This document shows, piece after piece, positions 18,054-25,807 of a stretch of DNA of 64,000 nucleotides. Numbering within the stretch: the stretch's first letter is position 1; every line of letters starts with the position of its first letter. The notes under the pieces were generated by a model. It searched no databases and was not told the origin of the DNA. It was given only the letters and a program-made list of their open reading frames with translations. The DNA comes from Sphingobacteriales bacterium. GTDB taxonomy: Bacteria > Bacteroidota > Bacteroidia > Chitinophagales > Chitinophagaceae. The stretch covers positions 1 to 64,000 of the forward strand of contig JACRJO010000036.1 in assembly GCA_016219985.1 (NCBI GenBank). The letters are read 5' to 3'. The translations under genes and the position numbers were made by a program.

Positions 18054-18277
18054 CCGGGTCTCCCCGCAGGGAACCCGGCGTCCTTTTCCCAGCAGCACTG
18101 TTCTTACCCAGTTCCCGCATCATGGAAAAACGCCCAGGATAAAAGCAATTTTCTCATGTTCATTTCCCAGCCGGGTCTCCCGCCAGGGGACCCGGCGTCC
18201 TTTTCCCAGCAGCACTGCTCTTATCCAGTTCCCGCATCATGGAAAAACGCCCAGGATAAAAGCAATTTTCTCATGTT
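18054..18277. repeat. Tandem duplication, two copies of about 107 bp at 117 bp spacing
   Basis: 18054-18160 and 18171-18277 are near-identical at a constant offset of 117. Each copy carries a CCGGGTCTC...GACCCGG or GAACCCGG hairpin followed by CGTCCTTTTCCCAGCAGCAC. The right copy runs into the gene at 18271-18732 and covers its stop codon, so the left copy looks like a duplication that took the gene end with it. Confidence 0.85.
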
Positions 18278-18732
18278 TTACGCCTGAAACTCATCTCATA
18301 TAATGCAATCCATTCATCCGGCGTTATCCTGGTTACCAGTTCACCGATCAGTTTATACGGAATATCCTCCGGTTTTTTATACCGCATACAACTCTTACCC
18401 ATATCCAGTTTTTTGGGTGAGGCTTTGGCATGCGCCGCTGTAAACCAGTTCAGCAGCTTGGGATTCGCGTAGACACCCATGTGATAAACAGCGATAAAAT
18501 TTTTCTGGGAAGCGATCCCCATAAAGGGCAGGGGCAGTTTGGGATCACAATGATACCCGGATGGATACCTGGAATGCGGCACCACATAACCGATCATGCC
18601 GTAATTCATACACTCCTGGAAACCTTTGGGAAGATTTTTCTTAATTACTTTTCGCAATTCATTCATGGCTTTCTGCCGGTCTTCCGGCAATTCAGCCAGG
18701 TACTGGTCCACCGTAGCAGCTTTGGATTGCAT
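18271..18732 (-). CDS. DUF1801-family protein (YdhG-like)
   Basis: A 153-aa protein. VDQYLAELPEDRQKAMNELR at the start, CMNYGMIGYVVPHS and FIAVYHMGVYANPKLLNWF, with GKSCMRYKKPEDIPYKLI near the end, are typical of DUF1801/YdhG. The fold is known for the family but the molecular function is not. It lies 21 nt after the TfoX-N gene and is probably cotranscribed with it. Its stop codon lies inside the duplicated repeat. Confidence 0.8.
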   Translation of the reverse strand: MQSKAATVDQYLAELPEDRQKAMNELRKVIKKNLPKGFQECMNYGMIGYVVPHSRYPSGYHCDPKLPLPFMGIASQKNFIAVYHMGVYANPKLLNWFTAAHAKASPKKLDMGKSCMRYKKPEDIPYKLIGELVTRITPDEWIALYEMSFRRKT

Positions 18733-18753
18733 AGCATTAAATTAAGCGGTACA

Positions 18754-19119
18754 TTAATTTTTTTTTCTTTGTCCTGTTGCGGGTTTTTTAGAAGACCGGG
18801 CGACTGCATTATACTCCAACGCCAGTTGCAGCCAGTAGTCCAGTTTCCTGGAGGTGGTCAGTACCGCGGCATCCACAAATACATATCCCTTCATGATCTT
18901 CCCGGTAAAGTCCATGGGCCGGCAGCCTTCTTTTTCCAGCACTTCTTCATAGCGGGCCGGGTCCAGCCGGATCATGAGTCTTTCTTTTTCGACACCCACG
19001 CACATTTTATCATTCACCATAAAGCAAAGTCCGCCGAACATTTTCTTCTCCTCCACCCTCTTGTGGGTCAGCACAATTATTTCCCGGACCCGGTCAGCCA
19101 GCTTTTCGTTATATGCCAT
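18754..19119 (-). CDS. TfoX N-terminal-domain protein
   Basis: A 121-aa protein consisting of one TfoX-N domain: VEEKKMFGGLCFMVNDKM, then CVGVEKERLMIRLDP and MDFTGKIMKGYVFVD. The C-terminal competence domain of Sxy/TfoX is absent, as in most single-domain members, so a role in competence is not implied. The tail is rich in lysine and arginine. First gene of a pair with DUF1801. Confidence 0.85.
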   Translation of the reverse strand: MAYNEKLADRVREIIVLTHKRVEEKKMFGGLCFMVNDKMCVGVEKERLMIRLDPARYEEVLEKEGCRPMDFTGKIMKGYVFVDAAVLTTSRKLDYWLQLALEYNAVARSSKKPATGQRKKN

Positions 19120-19183
19120 AGTCCCGTTTTAAATAACCACTACCTGGTAAAATATACACCCTTATAATATCAATCCCTGCCGG

Positions 19184-19573
19184 TTACATACCAGCGGGTA
19201 CAGAATGCAACCCGATCCGGTTCCCCTCGGTATCAATGATCACGGCCATATACCCGTATTCCGGTGAGATCTCTGTTTTGGGCACCAGGATCCTGCCACC
19301 GGCCGCTTCCACTTTATCCAGCACGGTTTGCAGATCGGGGTTCCCGTTCAGGTAGATCAGCGGGCCCTCGGTGGCAGAAGGTTTATGAAATCCGCCACTG
19401 TCCACCACCGCCCCTCCCACCTGGGTCATCATATCATCCAGGGGAAACATCCGCATCCGGATATTGGGGAGGTCCAGCACGGCCAGGGTTACCCCGAAAA
19501 TGGTTTCATAAAAACGGGTGGCCCTGTCCAGGTCCGTGGCCGGTATTTCGAACCAACTGATCGCATTATTCAT
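19184..19573 (-). CDS. VOC (glyoxalase-fold) family protein
   Basis: A 129-aa protein with the two-repeat VOC pattern: ISWFEIPATDLDRATRFYE at the start and VIIDTEGNRIGLHS at the end, with an internal AAGGRILVPKTEIS. It is closest to the small glyoxalase-like group of unknown substrate, with a glutamate in the first repeat (FEIP). Not enough is visible to name a reaction. It is a single gene. Confidence 0.8.
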   Translation of the reverse strand: MNNAISWFEIPATDLDRATRFYETIFGVTLAVLDLPNIRMRMFPLDDMMTQVGGAVVDSGGFHKPSATEGPLIYLNGNPDLQTVLDKVEAAGGRILVPKTEISPEYGYMAVIIDTEGNRIGLHSVPAGM

Positions 19574-19627
19574 AATGGAAGATTTCCGTTAAGATCAACA
19601 AATTTTCTCAAAAATTAAGCGCCATTC

Positions 19628-19666
19628 ATAAAAAAACCGTCCCTCGTAAGGAACGGTTTTTCTTCT
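19628..19666 (-). terminator. Terminator for the leftward gene at 19678
   Basis: On the minus strand AAAACCGTTCC pairs with GGGACGGTTTT around TTACGA, followed by a T-run. Confidence 0.75.
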
Positions 19667-19677
19667 ATGAAAAATGG

Positions 19678-20088
19678 TTATTGTTGTCCGCCACCGGGGC
19701 CACCGCCGCCAGCTCGCTGGGGCCGCAGGCCGGGCTGAATCTTCTCTTTCCAGGTATCGTACTGTTCTTTGGTTAAAACCGCTTTCAGCATTTCATCCTG
19801 CGCATCCACGAATTTTTGTCTTTCCGCCATCATAGTTTCCCGGTCAGGCCGGTCGCCACCGGAAAAGAGTTCCTGCATCCGGGCATCCTGTTTTCTGTAC
19901 AACAGAACCAGTGCCGTATCCAGTTTAGCAAAAAGAGCCGCATCCAGTTTGAAGGCGCTGTCGAGTTTCTGGTGTATCCGGGCCACCCTTTCTTCAGGGG
20001 TCTGGCGCTGAAAACCGCCACCCGGCTGGGCAAATACGCCTGCTGACAAGGCCATGAAAACCAGCAGCAGGAAGGACATTTTTTTCAT
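19678..20088 (-). CDS. Small periplasmic LTxxQ-type helical protein
   Basis: A 136-aa protein; the ATG at 20088 is chosen because it gives a proper signal peptide (MKKMSFLLLVFMALSAGVFA). The mature part is helical and charged, with a LTKEQYDTW stretch that recalls the LTxxQ motif of Spy/CpxP chaperones, and ends in a Gly/Pro-rich tail (RAGGGGPGGGQQ). A role in envelope stress is possible but inferred only from this similarity. Confidence 0.65.
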   Translation of the reverse strand: MKKMSFLLLVFMALSAGVFAQPGGGFQRQTPEERVARIHQKLDSAFKLDAALFAKLDTALVLLYRKQDARMQELFSGGDRPDRETMMAERQKFVDAQDEMLKAVLTKEQYDTWKEKIQPGLRPQRAGGGGPGGGQQ

Positions 20089-20230
20089 TGAAAATCGTTT
20101 TAAGTAAAGGAAAGTTACGGTAAATAGGACGGCCGTTTCCCCAAAAACGTTCGCCGGCCGGAAACTTAATTTCATAGCTGCCTATTTGCCGGAACTCAAG
20201 TATCTTGCAGTCCCAATTATTAAAAAACTT

Positions 20231-20767
20231 ATGGAATACAGTAAATTAGTTGCCGTGACCGGGTTGCCGGGTTTGTTTGAACTGATCAACAGTAAAACGG
20301 ACGGGGCCATTGTCCGCTCCCTGGAAGATCAAAGTACCCGTTTCGTCTCCAGCCGTGTCCACAATTTCTCCCACCTGGAAAGTATTGAAGTGTACACCGT
20401 CCGGGATAATGTGAACCTGGTGGATGTGTTCACCGCCATGGACAAGGCCGGCCAAAAGCTGCCGGATGAGAAGGATGCTGCCGCGGTTAAGAAATACTTT
20501 GAGAAAGTATACCCGGATATGGACTTTGAGCGGGTCTATGCCAGCGATATGAAAAAAATGGTGAAGTGGTTTGCCGTGCTCAAAGCTGCCAAAGTGGAAA
20601 TCAAACTGTCTGAGATTCCCGAAGAAGAACCGGTGGAAGAAGCAGTAGCTGCGGCGCCGGTGGCAGAAGAAAAACCGGTCAAAAAAGCAAGGGCTAAAAA
20701 AGAGACCGCTGAAAAAACAGAAGAGAAGCCGAAAAAAGCCCCGGCCAAAAAAAAGAAAGCGGAATAA
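20231..20767 (+). CDS. DUF5606-type protein with Lys/Ala/Glu-rich tail
   Basis: A 178-aa protein starting at the ATG at 20231; the frame is open upstream only from a TTG. The N-terminal 110 residues (MEYSKLVAVTGLPGLFELI, RFVSSRVHNFSHLESIEVYT) match the conserved Bacteroidota family DUF5606. The C-terminal third is low-complexity, with PVKKARAKKETAEK and PAKKKKAE, similar to histone-like basic tails. The function is unknown; the tail suggests contact with nucleic acid. Confidence 0.75.
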   Translation: MEYSKLVAVTGLPGLFELINSKTDGAIVRSLEDQSTRFVSSRVHNFSHLESIEVYTVRDNVNLVDVFTAMDKAGQKLPDEKDAAAVKKYFEKVYPDMDFERVYASDMKKMVKWFAVLKAAKVEIKLSEIPEEEPVEEAVAAAPVAEEKPVKKARAKKETAEKTEEKPKKAPAKKKKAE

Positions 20768-20803
20768 TATTCAAATAGCTGTCAGCCATTTGCTGATAGC
20801 GGG

Positions 20804-20837
20804 AAGCTATTTCAATACCCTTGGAATAGCTTTTTTA
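20804..20837 (+). terminator. Rho-independent terminator after the DUF5606 gene
   Basis: AAGCTATT and AATAGCTT pair perfectly around a 13-nt loop, followed by TTTT. Confidence 0.7.
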
Positions 20838-20853
20838 CATTTAAACCCATCGT

Positions 20854-22572
20854 ATGTCCTACAGTGCGGATATCAAAAAATTACCCCGGCATTTTTTACC
20901 GGAGGGCTTTACCATTACCAGCTGGGAAGCCCTGGAGCCCTTTCTCAAAAACCTGGATGAAAGAACCCTTGATTCCGTTGCCGCGCTGGAACAATGGCTG
21001 AAAGATTCCAGCGAAGTGGAAGCGGTGATCAGCGAGGATGCCTGCTGGCGCCAGATCAAAATGACCTGTGATACGGAGAACAAGGAACTGGAGCAGGCTT
21101 TTACCTTCTTTATGATGGAAATCCAGCCGAAGATCCAGCCCTATTCAGATAAGCTGAATAAGAAATTACTGAATTGCCCGTTCACCAAAGAACTGGACCC
21201 GTCAAAATACTTTACTTACCTGCGGAACGTAAAGAAGAACATTGACATTTTCCGGGAAGAAAATATACCGATCAGTGCAGAACTGAATGTGATGCAGCAG
21301 CAGTTTGGTATGATCTCCGGGAAGATGACGGTGGAGGTAAACGGGCAGGAATATACGCTGCAGCAGGCGGCAAAATTCCTGGAGGACCCCGACCGCGGCC
21401 TGCGGGAATCGGTTTACCGGAAGATCAGTGAGCGAAGATTGCAGGATAAAAAAGCACTGAATGATCTTTTTAGTTCCCTGCTGCAGAAACGTCAGCATCT
21501 GGCCGTCAATGCGGGTTTTGCCAACTACCGGGACTATCGTTTTCTCGAGCTGGGCCGCTTTGATTACAATAAGGAAAACTGTTACCAGTTTCACGAAGCC
21601 GTAAAACTGCACGTAATGCCCCTCGTCAACCAGTTGTATGAGACGAAAAAGCAAAAACTGGGGCTGGCGGATCTTCGTCCCTGGGATATCGAGGCCGAAC
21701 CGGCCGGTACCAGGCCCCTGCGTCCTTTCCAAACCGGGAAGGAACTCACCGAAAAAGCCATTGCCTGCTTCAATACCATGCGGCCATTTTTCGGGGACTG
21801 CCTGGCAAAAATGCGGGAAATGGGGAGACTGGACCTCGAAAGCCGGAAAGGCAAGGCCCCGGGTGGCTACAATTGCCCGCTGGCGGAAACCGGCGCCCCC
21901 TTTATTTTCATGAATGCCGCCGGCACCCTGGATGATGTTACCACCATGGTACACGAGGGCGGCCATGCCATCCACTCCTTCCTGGCGCATGAACTGGAAC
22001 TCAACGGGTTCAAGGAATATCCCACCGAGATCGCCGAAGTGGCCAGTATGAGTATGGAACTGTTTTCCATGGGCCACTGGCAGGTATTCTTTACAGATAG
22101 CGAAGAATTGAAGCGGGCCAAAGAACAGCAATTAGAACGGGTGATCACGATCTTCCCCTGGATTGCCACCATTGACAAATTCCAGCACTGGGCTTACGAA
22201 AACCCGGGCCATACCGAAACAGAAAGGGCGGATAAATGGTTAGAGATCCTGGACGAATTTTCCTCCCCGGTTATCGATTTCAGTGGCCTGGAGGAATACC
22301 GCCGTTATTCCTGGCACCGGCAGTTACACCTTTTTGAAGTGCCTTTTTATTATATCGAATACGGGATTGCCCAGTTGGGAGCCATCGGTTTATGGCAGCA
22401 ATACAAGCAAAACCCGGAAAATGCGGTCGGTAATTATATAAATGCCCTGCGGCTGGGTGGCACCCGCACCCTGCCGGAATTGTTCAAAGCCGCTGGTTTA
22501 CAATTCGATTTCTCGCCAAATGCGATAAAAGCGCTGATGGGATTTGTTAAATCTGAGATGGACCAATTATAA
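20854..22572 (+). CDS. M3-family metallo-oligopeptidase (oligoendopeptidase F-like)
   Basis: A 572-aa cytoplasmic protein. The zinc site is MVHEGGHAIHSFL, with His367, Glu368 and His371, and the third ligand lies in EIAEVASMSMELFSM downstream, as in M3 thermolysin-like peptidases. The N-terminal helical domain (PRHFLPEGFTITSWEALEPF) and the C-terminal YIEYGIAQLGAIGLWQQY fit the PepF group common in Bacteroidota. It degrades short peptides. It is a single gene between two terminators. Confidence 0.93.
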   Translation: MSYSADIKKLPRHFLPEGFTITSWEALEPFLKNLDERTLDSVAALEQWLKDSSEVEAVISEDACWRQIKMTCDTENKELEQAFTFFMMEIQPKIQPYSDKLNKKLLNCPFTKELDPSKYFTYLRNVKKNIDIFREENIPISAELNVMQQQFGMISGKMTVEVNGQEYTLQQAAKFLEDPDRGLRESVYRKISERRLQDKKALNDLFSSLLQKRQHLAVNAGFANYRDYRFLELGRFDYNKENCYQFHEAVKLHVMPLVNQLYETKKQKLGLADLRPWDIEAEPAGTRPLRPFQTGKELTEKAIACFNTMRPFFGDCLAKMREMGRLDLESRKGKAPGGYNCPLAETGAPFIFMNAAGTLDDVTTMVHEGGHAIHSFLAHELELNGFKEYPTEIAEVASMSMELFSMGHWQVFFTDSEELKRAKEQQLERVITIFPWIATIDKFQHWAYENPGHTETERADKWLEILDEFSSPVIDFSGLEEYRRYSWHRQLHLFEVPFYYIEYGIAQLGAIGLWQQYKQNPENAVGNYINALRLGGTRTLPELFKAAGLQFDFSPNAIKALMGFVKSEMDQL

Positions 22573-22730
22573 ACCCCAAAAATACCCCGAAAGTGGTATA
22601 TCATTTTTTCGGAAATATCAAAACCACATATTACTTTTGACTTAGAAAAATAGGTGCTTCATTGCGCCAGACTATATTACTGCGCTAACCATGCGTAGTA
22701 TAAAATAGCTACTAATCAGAGCCTTAACCT
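22573..22730. other. A/T-rich gap after the peptidase gene
   Basis: No frame or RNA gene recognised. It precedes a terminator hairpin that lies 160 nt from the peptidase stop, so the mRNA may have a long 3' untranslated end, or a short unrecognised transcript may end there. Confidence 0.4.
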
Positions 22731-22768
22731 AAAGTCCCGATGTTTCTACACCGGGGCTTTGTTTTTTC
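22731..22768 (+). terminator. Rho-independent terminator
   Basis: AAAGTCCCGATGT and ACACCGGGGCTTT pair over 13 bp (one G-U pair, one mismatch) around TTCT, then GTTTTTT. Confidence 0.75.
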
Positions 22769-22812
22769 TGAAAGAAGCTGGGGCTATTGAATTGGTAGAG
22801 TCTTAATGAAGA

Positions 22813-22857
22813 AGTCGTTAGTCGATAGTCGTTAGTCGATAGTCGTTAGTCGATAGT
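22813..22857. repeat. Short tandem repeat, 14-bp unit, three copies
   Basis: GTCGTTAGTCGATA is repeated three times head to tail, followed by a truncated copy. Such runs are frequent between genes in this group of bacteria and vary in copy number. Confidence 0.9.
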
Positions 22858-22861
22858 TAGC

Positions 22862-22990
22862 AGCCTGCCTTCCAGACAAGCAGGCCGGAATCAGGAGACG
22901 GGTTTGAAATTGAAATTTATTTGAATTTTGGTCCTTGGTGTTTTTTTGGCATCTTGGTGTCTTCGCCTGCCTGTCCGGTAGGCAGGGTTC
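22862..22990. repeat. Inverted pair of CCTGC-TGTC-GG-AGGCAGG elements
   Basis: The element CCTGCCTGTCCGGTAGGCAGG lies at about 22966-22986; a diverged copy in reverse orientation lies at about 22863-22885. Each copy is itself an imperfect hairpin. The pair flanks about 80 bp of A/T-rich sequence. Translated in one frame they give the LPDRQA-type peptide often seen in false gene calls in Bacteroidota. Confidence 0.8.
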
Positions 22991-22997
22991 TTGGATC

Positions 22998-23441
22998 TTA
23001 TCCTTTACAATTCTTACAAACCCCTTCCACCACCACTTCCACATGTTCCGCCTGGTACCCTTTCGGTAATTTGATCTCGGGAGTAACCACATCATCCAGG
23101 CAATAGGTATTGTTGCAATTCGTACAGACAAAATGAATATGGTGATCATGATGGTGCCCCGCCGAGCAATCATCCTTGCAGAGTGCATAACGGATGGAAT
23201 TATCGGCTGTGGGAATCGTATGAATGATGCCCTTGTCCACAAAAGCCTGGAGGGTACGATAGACGGTAACACGGTCAAATTTTTCACCGGCTTTTCGTTC
23301 AATATCCCCATGGGCCAAGGCGCCCGGCTGCTCCAGGAACAGGTGCAGTATTTTACGGCGGCTTTCCGTTACACTCAGGTCGCTCCGCTTCAGCAGGGAA
23401 GCGATCCGGTTTTCAATATCCTGTATGGTTTTATTGGACAT
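22998..23441 (-). CDS. Fur-family metal-dependent repressor
   Basis: A 147-aa protein; the ATG at 23441 fits the family start better than one five codons upstream. The winged helix is TESRRKILHLFLEQPGALAH with FDRVTVYRTLQAFVDKGII as recognition region. The regulatory site has SAGHHHDHHIHFVC, and two CxxC pairs (CTNC and CKNC) form the structural zinc site. This composition fits Fur, Zur or PerR; the metal cannot be fixed. It is 32 nt after the SCO1-type gene in the same direction and opposite to a MerC-like gene, which points to copper, zinc or mercury response. Confidence 0.9.
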   Translation of the reverse strand: MSNKTIQDIENRIASLLKRSDLSVTESRRKILHLFLEQPGALAHGDIERKAGEKFDRVTVYRTLQAFVDKGIIHTIPTADNSIRYALCKDDCSAGHHHDHHIHFVCTNCNNTYCLDDVVTPEIKLPKGYQAEHVEVVVEGVCKNCKG

Positions 23442-23473
23442 ACGATGAAATTTCACTTATCAGATAATCCGCG

Positions 23474-24082
23474 TTACTCCTTTAGCAGTTTTTTGGCATC
23501 CCTGATCATTTTTTGGACTTCGCTGTACTTGATCCCGTCATAAATCTTTCTTACATCCCCGTTCCTGTCCACCAGCGCCCAGAACTGGGTGTGCAGAAAC
23601 TGGTCTTCTATACGCTTCAGGTTATTATTGGGGTCGTCAATAGTATAACTTACCCGGGCCGTATTGTACAAACTGTCTTTTCGCCCGGTCAGGAAGATCC
23701 AGCGGCGGGTATCCACCTTCATGGAATCCGCGTATTTCTTCATTTGGGGTACACTGTCCGTTTCGGGGTCGCAGGTGTGTGACAGGATCAGGAACCCGTC
23801 CTCATCCCGGAAGGCATTGTACACTTCCCGCATGTGGTTATTCATCACCGGGCAGATGGTCTTGCAGGTGGTAAAGAAATACTCGGCCACATAGACTTTC
23901 CCCGCTACTTCCTTTTCCGTAAATGTCTTACCGTCCTGCGTGGTAAAACTAAAAGGCCGTACAAAACTCACCGGCACCACTTTCGGCGTGGTGAAACCGG
24001 GGATCACCAGGGCGAGGACGAAATAAAAACCCAGCGCCAGTGCCACAAAAAACAGTGTATAAATCCATCCCTTTTTCGACAT
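23474..24082 (-). CDS. SCO1/SenC-type copper chaperone
   Basis: A 202-aa protein with an N-terminal membrane anchor (IYTLFFVALALGFYFVLAL) and a thioredoxin-like domain outside. The copper motif CKTICP (CxxxCP) is in place and the third ligand is the histidine in FLHTQFWALVD. SCO proteins deliver copper to the CuA site of cytochrome oxidase or act as thiol reductants. SFTTQDGKTFTEKEV and HTCDPETDSV are family features. First gene of a probable operon with Fur. Confidence 0.92.
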   Translation of the reverse strand: MSKKGWIYTLFFVALALGFYFVLALVIPGFTTPKVVPVSFVRPFSFTTQDGKTFTEKEVAGKVYVAEYFFTTCKTICPVMNNHMREVYNAFRDEDGFLILSHTCDPETDSVPQMKKYADSMKVDTRRWIFLTGRKDSLYNTARVSYTIDDPNNNLKRIEDQFLHTQFWALVDRNGDVRKIYDGIKYSEVQKMIRDAKKLLKE

Positions 24083-24190
24083 AGAATCCTGTTAATGAAA
24101 GGAACAAAGTTAAGCCCCGGATTGTTCCGATAAACCGTCACAGGATTGTTTTGCAACTATGTTGCCTTTTTATTACCTTTACCGGCTCTG

Positions 24191-24583
24191 ATGAAAGGAA
24201 AGATCAATTGGGACGCATTGGGTATCGGGACTTCGCTGGCCTGTGCCATTCATTGCGCCCTCCTGCCCCTGTTTTTCAGCACCCTCCCGCTTTTCGGCAC
24301 TAATATCATTCACCATATCGGGTTTGAAATAGGCATGATCCTCCTGGCCCTGGTGATCGGCAGCTATTCCTTGTACCACGGGTATAAAAAACATCATCAC
24401 AGCCTGCTGCCGATGAGCCTGTTTCTTACCGGTTTTCTCTTCCTGGTACTAAAGCAATTTTTTTTGGAGTACCATAACTGGTTGCTGGTTCCGGCCGTTT
24501 TACTGATCATTGCCGGGCACCTGAATAATTACCGCTCCTGCCGGGTGCATAACCATGCCCATGCGGAGGATTGCAATCACTAA
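24191..24583 (+). CDS. MerC-domain membrane protein
   Basis: A 130-aa protein; the ATG at 24191 is chosen because the peptide starts MKGKINWDALGIGTSLACAIHC, where CAIHC is the MerC cysteine pair at the first helix, and a TACCTTTA promoter box lies nine bases before. Four hydrophobic segments follow; the end is His/Cys-rich (HNHAHAEDCNH). MerC members carry mercury or other soft metal ions; many Bacteroidota copies lie next to a Fur regulator, as here, and may handle other metals. It is transcribed away from the SCO1-Fur pair. Confidence 0.88.
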   Translation: MKGKINWDALGIGTSLACAIHCALLPLFFSTLPLFGTNIIHHIGFEIGMILLALVIGSYSLYHGYKKHHHSLLPMSLFLTGFLFLVLKQFFLEYHNWLLVPAVLLIIAGHLNNYRSCRVHNHAHAEDCNH

Positions 24584-24627
24584 TCCCGCTAAACCACATT
24601 TACCTTAACTTGGGAAAAAGTTTTCCC

Positions 24628-25050
24628 ATGAAATCATTCTTTATCCTGGTACTGCTGATCAGCAGCTCCGTTTCACATGCACAGTCTGCCGATGAAAAAG
24701 CCATCCGGGATCTGCTGGACCGGCAAACCCGGGACTGGAATAGCGGCAATATTGACGGCTTTATGAAAGGTTATTGGGAAAACGATTCGCTCATGTTTAT
24801 CGGTAAAAGCGGCGTGACCTATGGATGGGCCAATACGCTGAAGAACTATAAGAAAGGGTACCCGGATACGGCGGCCATGGGTCAGCTGGCGTTCAACCTG
24901 ATCTCCGTAAAAAAGCTTTCTAAAAAATACTATTTCGTGGTGGGCAAATGGTTCCTTAAACGCAGCATCGGCGATGTGGGCGGGCATTATAACCTGCTGC
25001 TCCGGAAAATTAGAGGGAACTGGGTGATCGTGGCCGATCACAGCAGTTAA
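24628..25050 (+). CDS. Exported NTF2-like (SnoaL/DUF4440-type) protein
   Basis: A 140-aa protein starting at the ATG at 24628, which gives a signal peptide (LISSSVSHAQS). ADEKAIRDLLDRQTRDWNSG, then DGFMKGYWENDSLMFIG and a final GNWVIVADHSS follow the DUF4440/SnoaL cone fold. Ligand or reaction unknown. Its stop codon overlaps that of the opposite-strand gene: TTAA at 25047-25050 provides the stop of both. Confidence 0.82.
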   Translation: MKSFFILVLLISSSVSHAQSADEKAIRDLLDRQTRDWNSGNIDGFMKGYWENDSLMFIGKSGVTYGWANTLKNYKKGYPDTAAMGQLAFNLISVKKLSKKYYFVVGKWFLKRSIGDVGGHYNLLLRKIRGNWVIVADHSS

Positions 25051-25451
25051 ACCAACTGAACTTTTTCCTGCAGCCTGCCGTAAACAAAATATGAAAGCAG
25101 GAGACCGATGGAGGAGAAAACAATATCGAAATAATCAAAGGTCCGGCCGAATACCGGGATCAGTTGCAGGTATTCATTCACTACCAGCAGGCCGAATCCC
25201 AGCAGGCAAAATTGCCGCAGGTCACCCGTCCCTTCCAGCCGGAACAGGCGGGCCAGCAGGTGATTCCGGCCACTGAAAAACCAGCAGGCGCCAAAGGGAA
25301 GCAGGAAGGACCCCAGGAAATTCGGCGCTATTCCCAGGAAAAAATGCAGGGGTTGGTCAAATTGATAATAAGGCCGGATAAACAGCTTAATGGTCCAGAT
25401 CAGCAGGGTGCCTGCAATAACGATTCTTTTGCTTATTTGTTTTAACTCCAT
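25047..25451 (-). CDS. VanZ-like membrane protein
   Basis: A 134-aa protein starting at the ATG at 25451. Four hydrophobic helices. NEYLQLIPVFGRTFDYFDIV matches the VanZ-like pattern E-x2-Q, GR, D-x2-D, with a later glycine (SSIGLLLSYF). VanZ confers low-level teicoplanin resistance in enterococci, but the wide family is uncharacterised. Last of three leftward genes that begin with a lysozyme, so an envelope role is likely. Confidence 0.72.
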   Translation of the reverse strand: MELKQISKRIVIAGTLLIWTIKLFIRPYYQFDQPLHFFLGIAPNFLGSFLLPFGACWFFSGRNHLLARLFRLEGTGDLRQFCLLGFGLLVVNEYLQLIPVFGRTFDYFDIVFSSIGLLLSYFVYGRLQEKVQLV

Positions 25452-25524
25452 GAGGTCCCTGGTATAAAGGCCTAAAGTAAGGCGATTTCGGCTCCGCAGC
25501 CATCCCCTGTGCCGGGTATTTTGA

Positions 25525-25752
25525 CTATTCATTTTTCCAGGTCTTGTATAAATAACGGATCAGCCCGAATAAAGTAAGGGCTGCCACTATATAAAAAATG
25601 ATGGTAAAGACGACGGGCTTACTGCCGGCCCAGCCCAGCTGAAAGTAGATGCCTGCCGTAGCGGCAGCGAGGGCCCATAATAACGCCAGGGAAATTGAAT
25701 TGAGGATCTTTGAAAAAAAACGCTTTATATCGCTGTCCCAGCCCTGCTCCAT
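25525..25752 (-). CDS. Small two-helix membrane protein
   Basis: A 75-aa protein starting at the ATG at 25752 (a TTG seven codons upstream is also open). Two hydrophobic helices, ISLALLWALAAATAGIYFQL and FTIIFYIVAALTLFGLIRYL, separated by a short loop, with a charged C-terminus. No family recognised with certainty. It sits 55 nt after the lysozyme gene, in the same direction. Confidence 0.68.
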   Translation of the reverse strand: MEQGWDSDIKRFFSKILNSISLALLWALAAATAGIYFQLGWAGSKPVVFTIIFYIVAALTLFGLIRYLYKTWKNE

Positions 25753-25807
25753 AACAATAGTTTCAGCAAACAAGGTACTATTATTTCTCCCGGTTTGATG
25801 TCTTTGT

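Noticed and set aside
18754..19119. A natural competence role for the TfoX-N protein
   Set aside because: Only the N-terminal domain is present; single-domain copies are widespread without a link to competence.
22813..22857. CRISPR array
   Set aside because: The unit is 14 bp with no spacers and there are no cas genes.
22832..23311. A 159-codon minus-strand frame over the repeats and the Fur gene
   Set aside because: Its product contains LPDRQA- and SGRQA-type peptides from the hairpin repeats and reads the Fur gene in the wrong phase.
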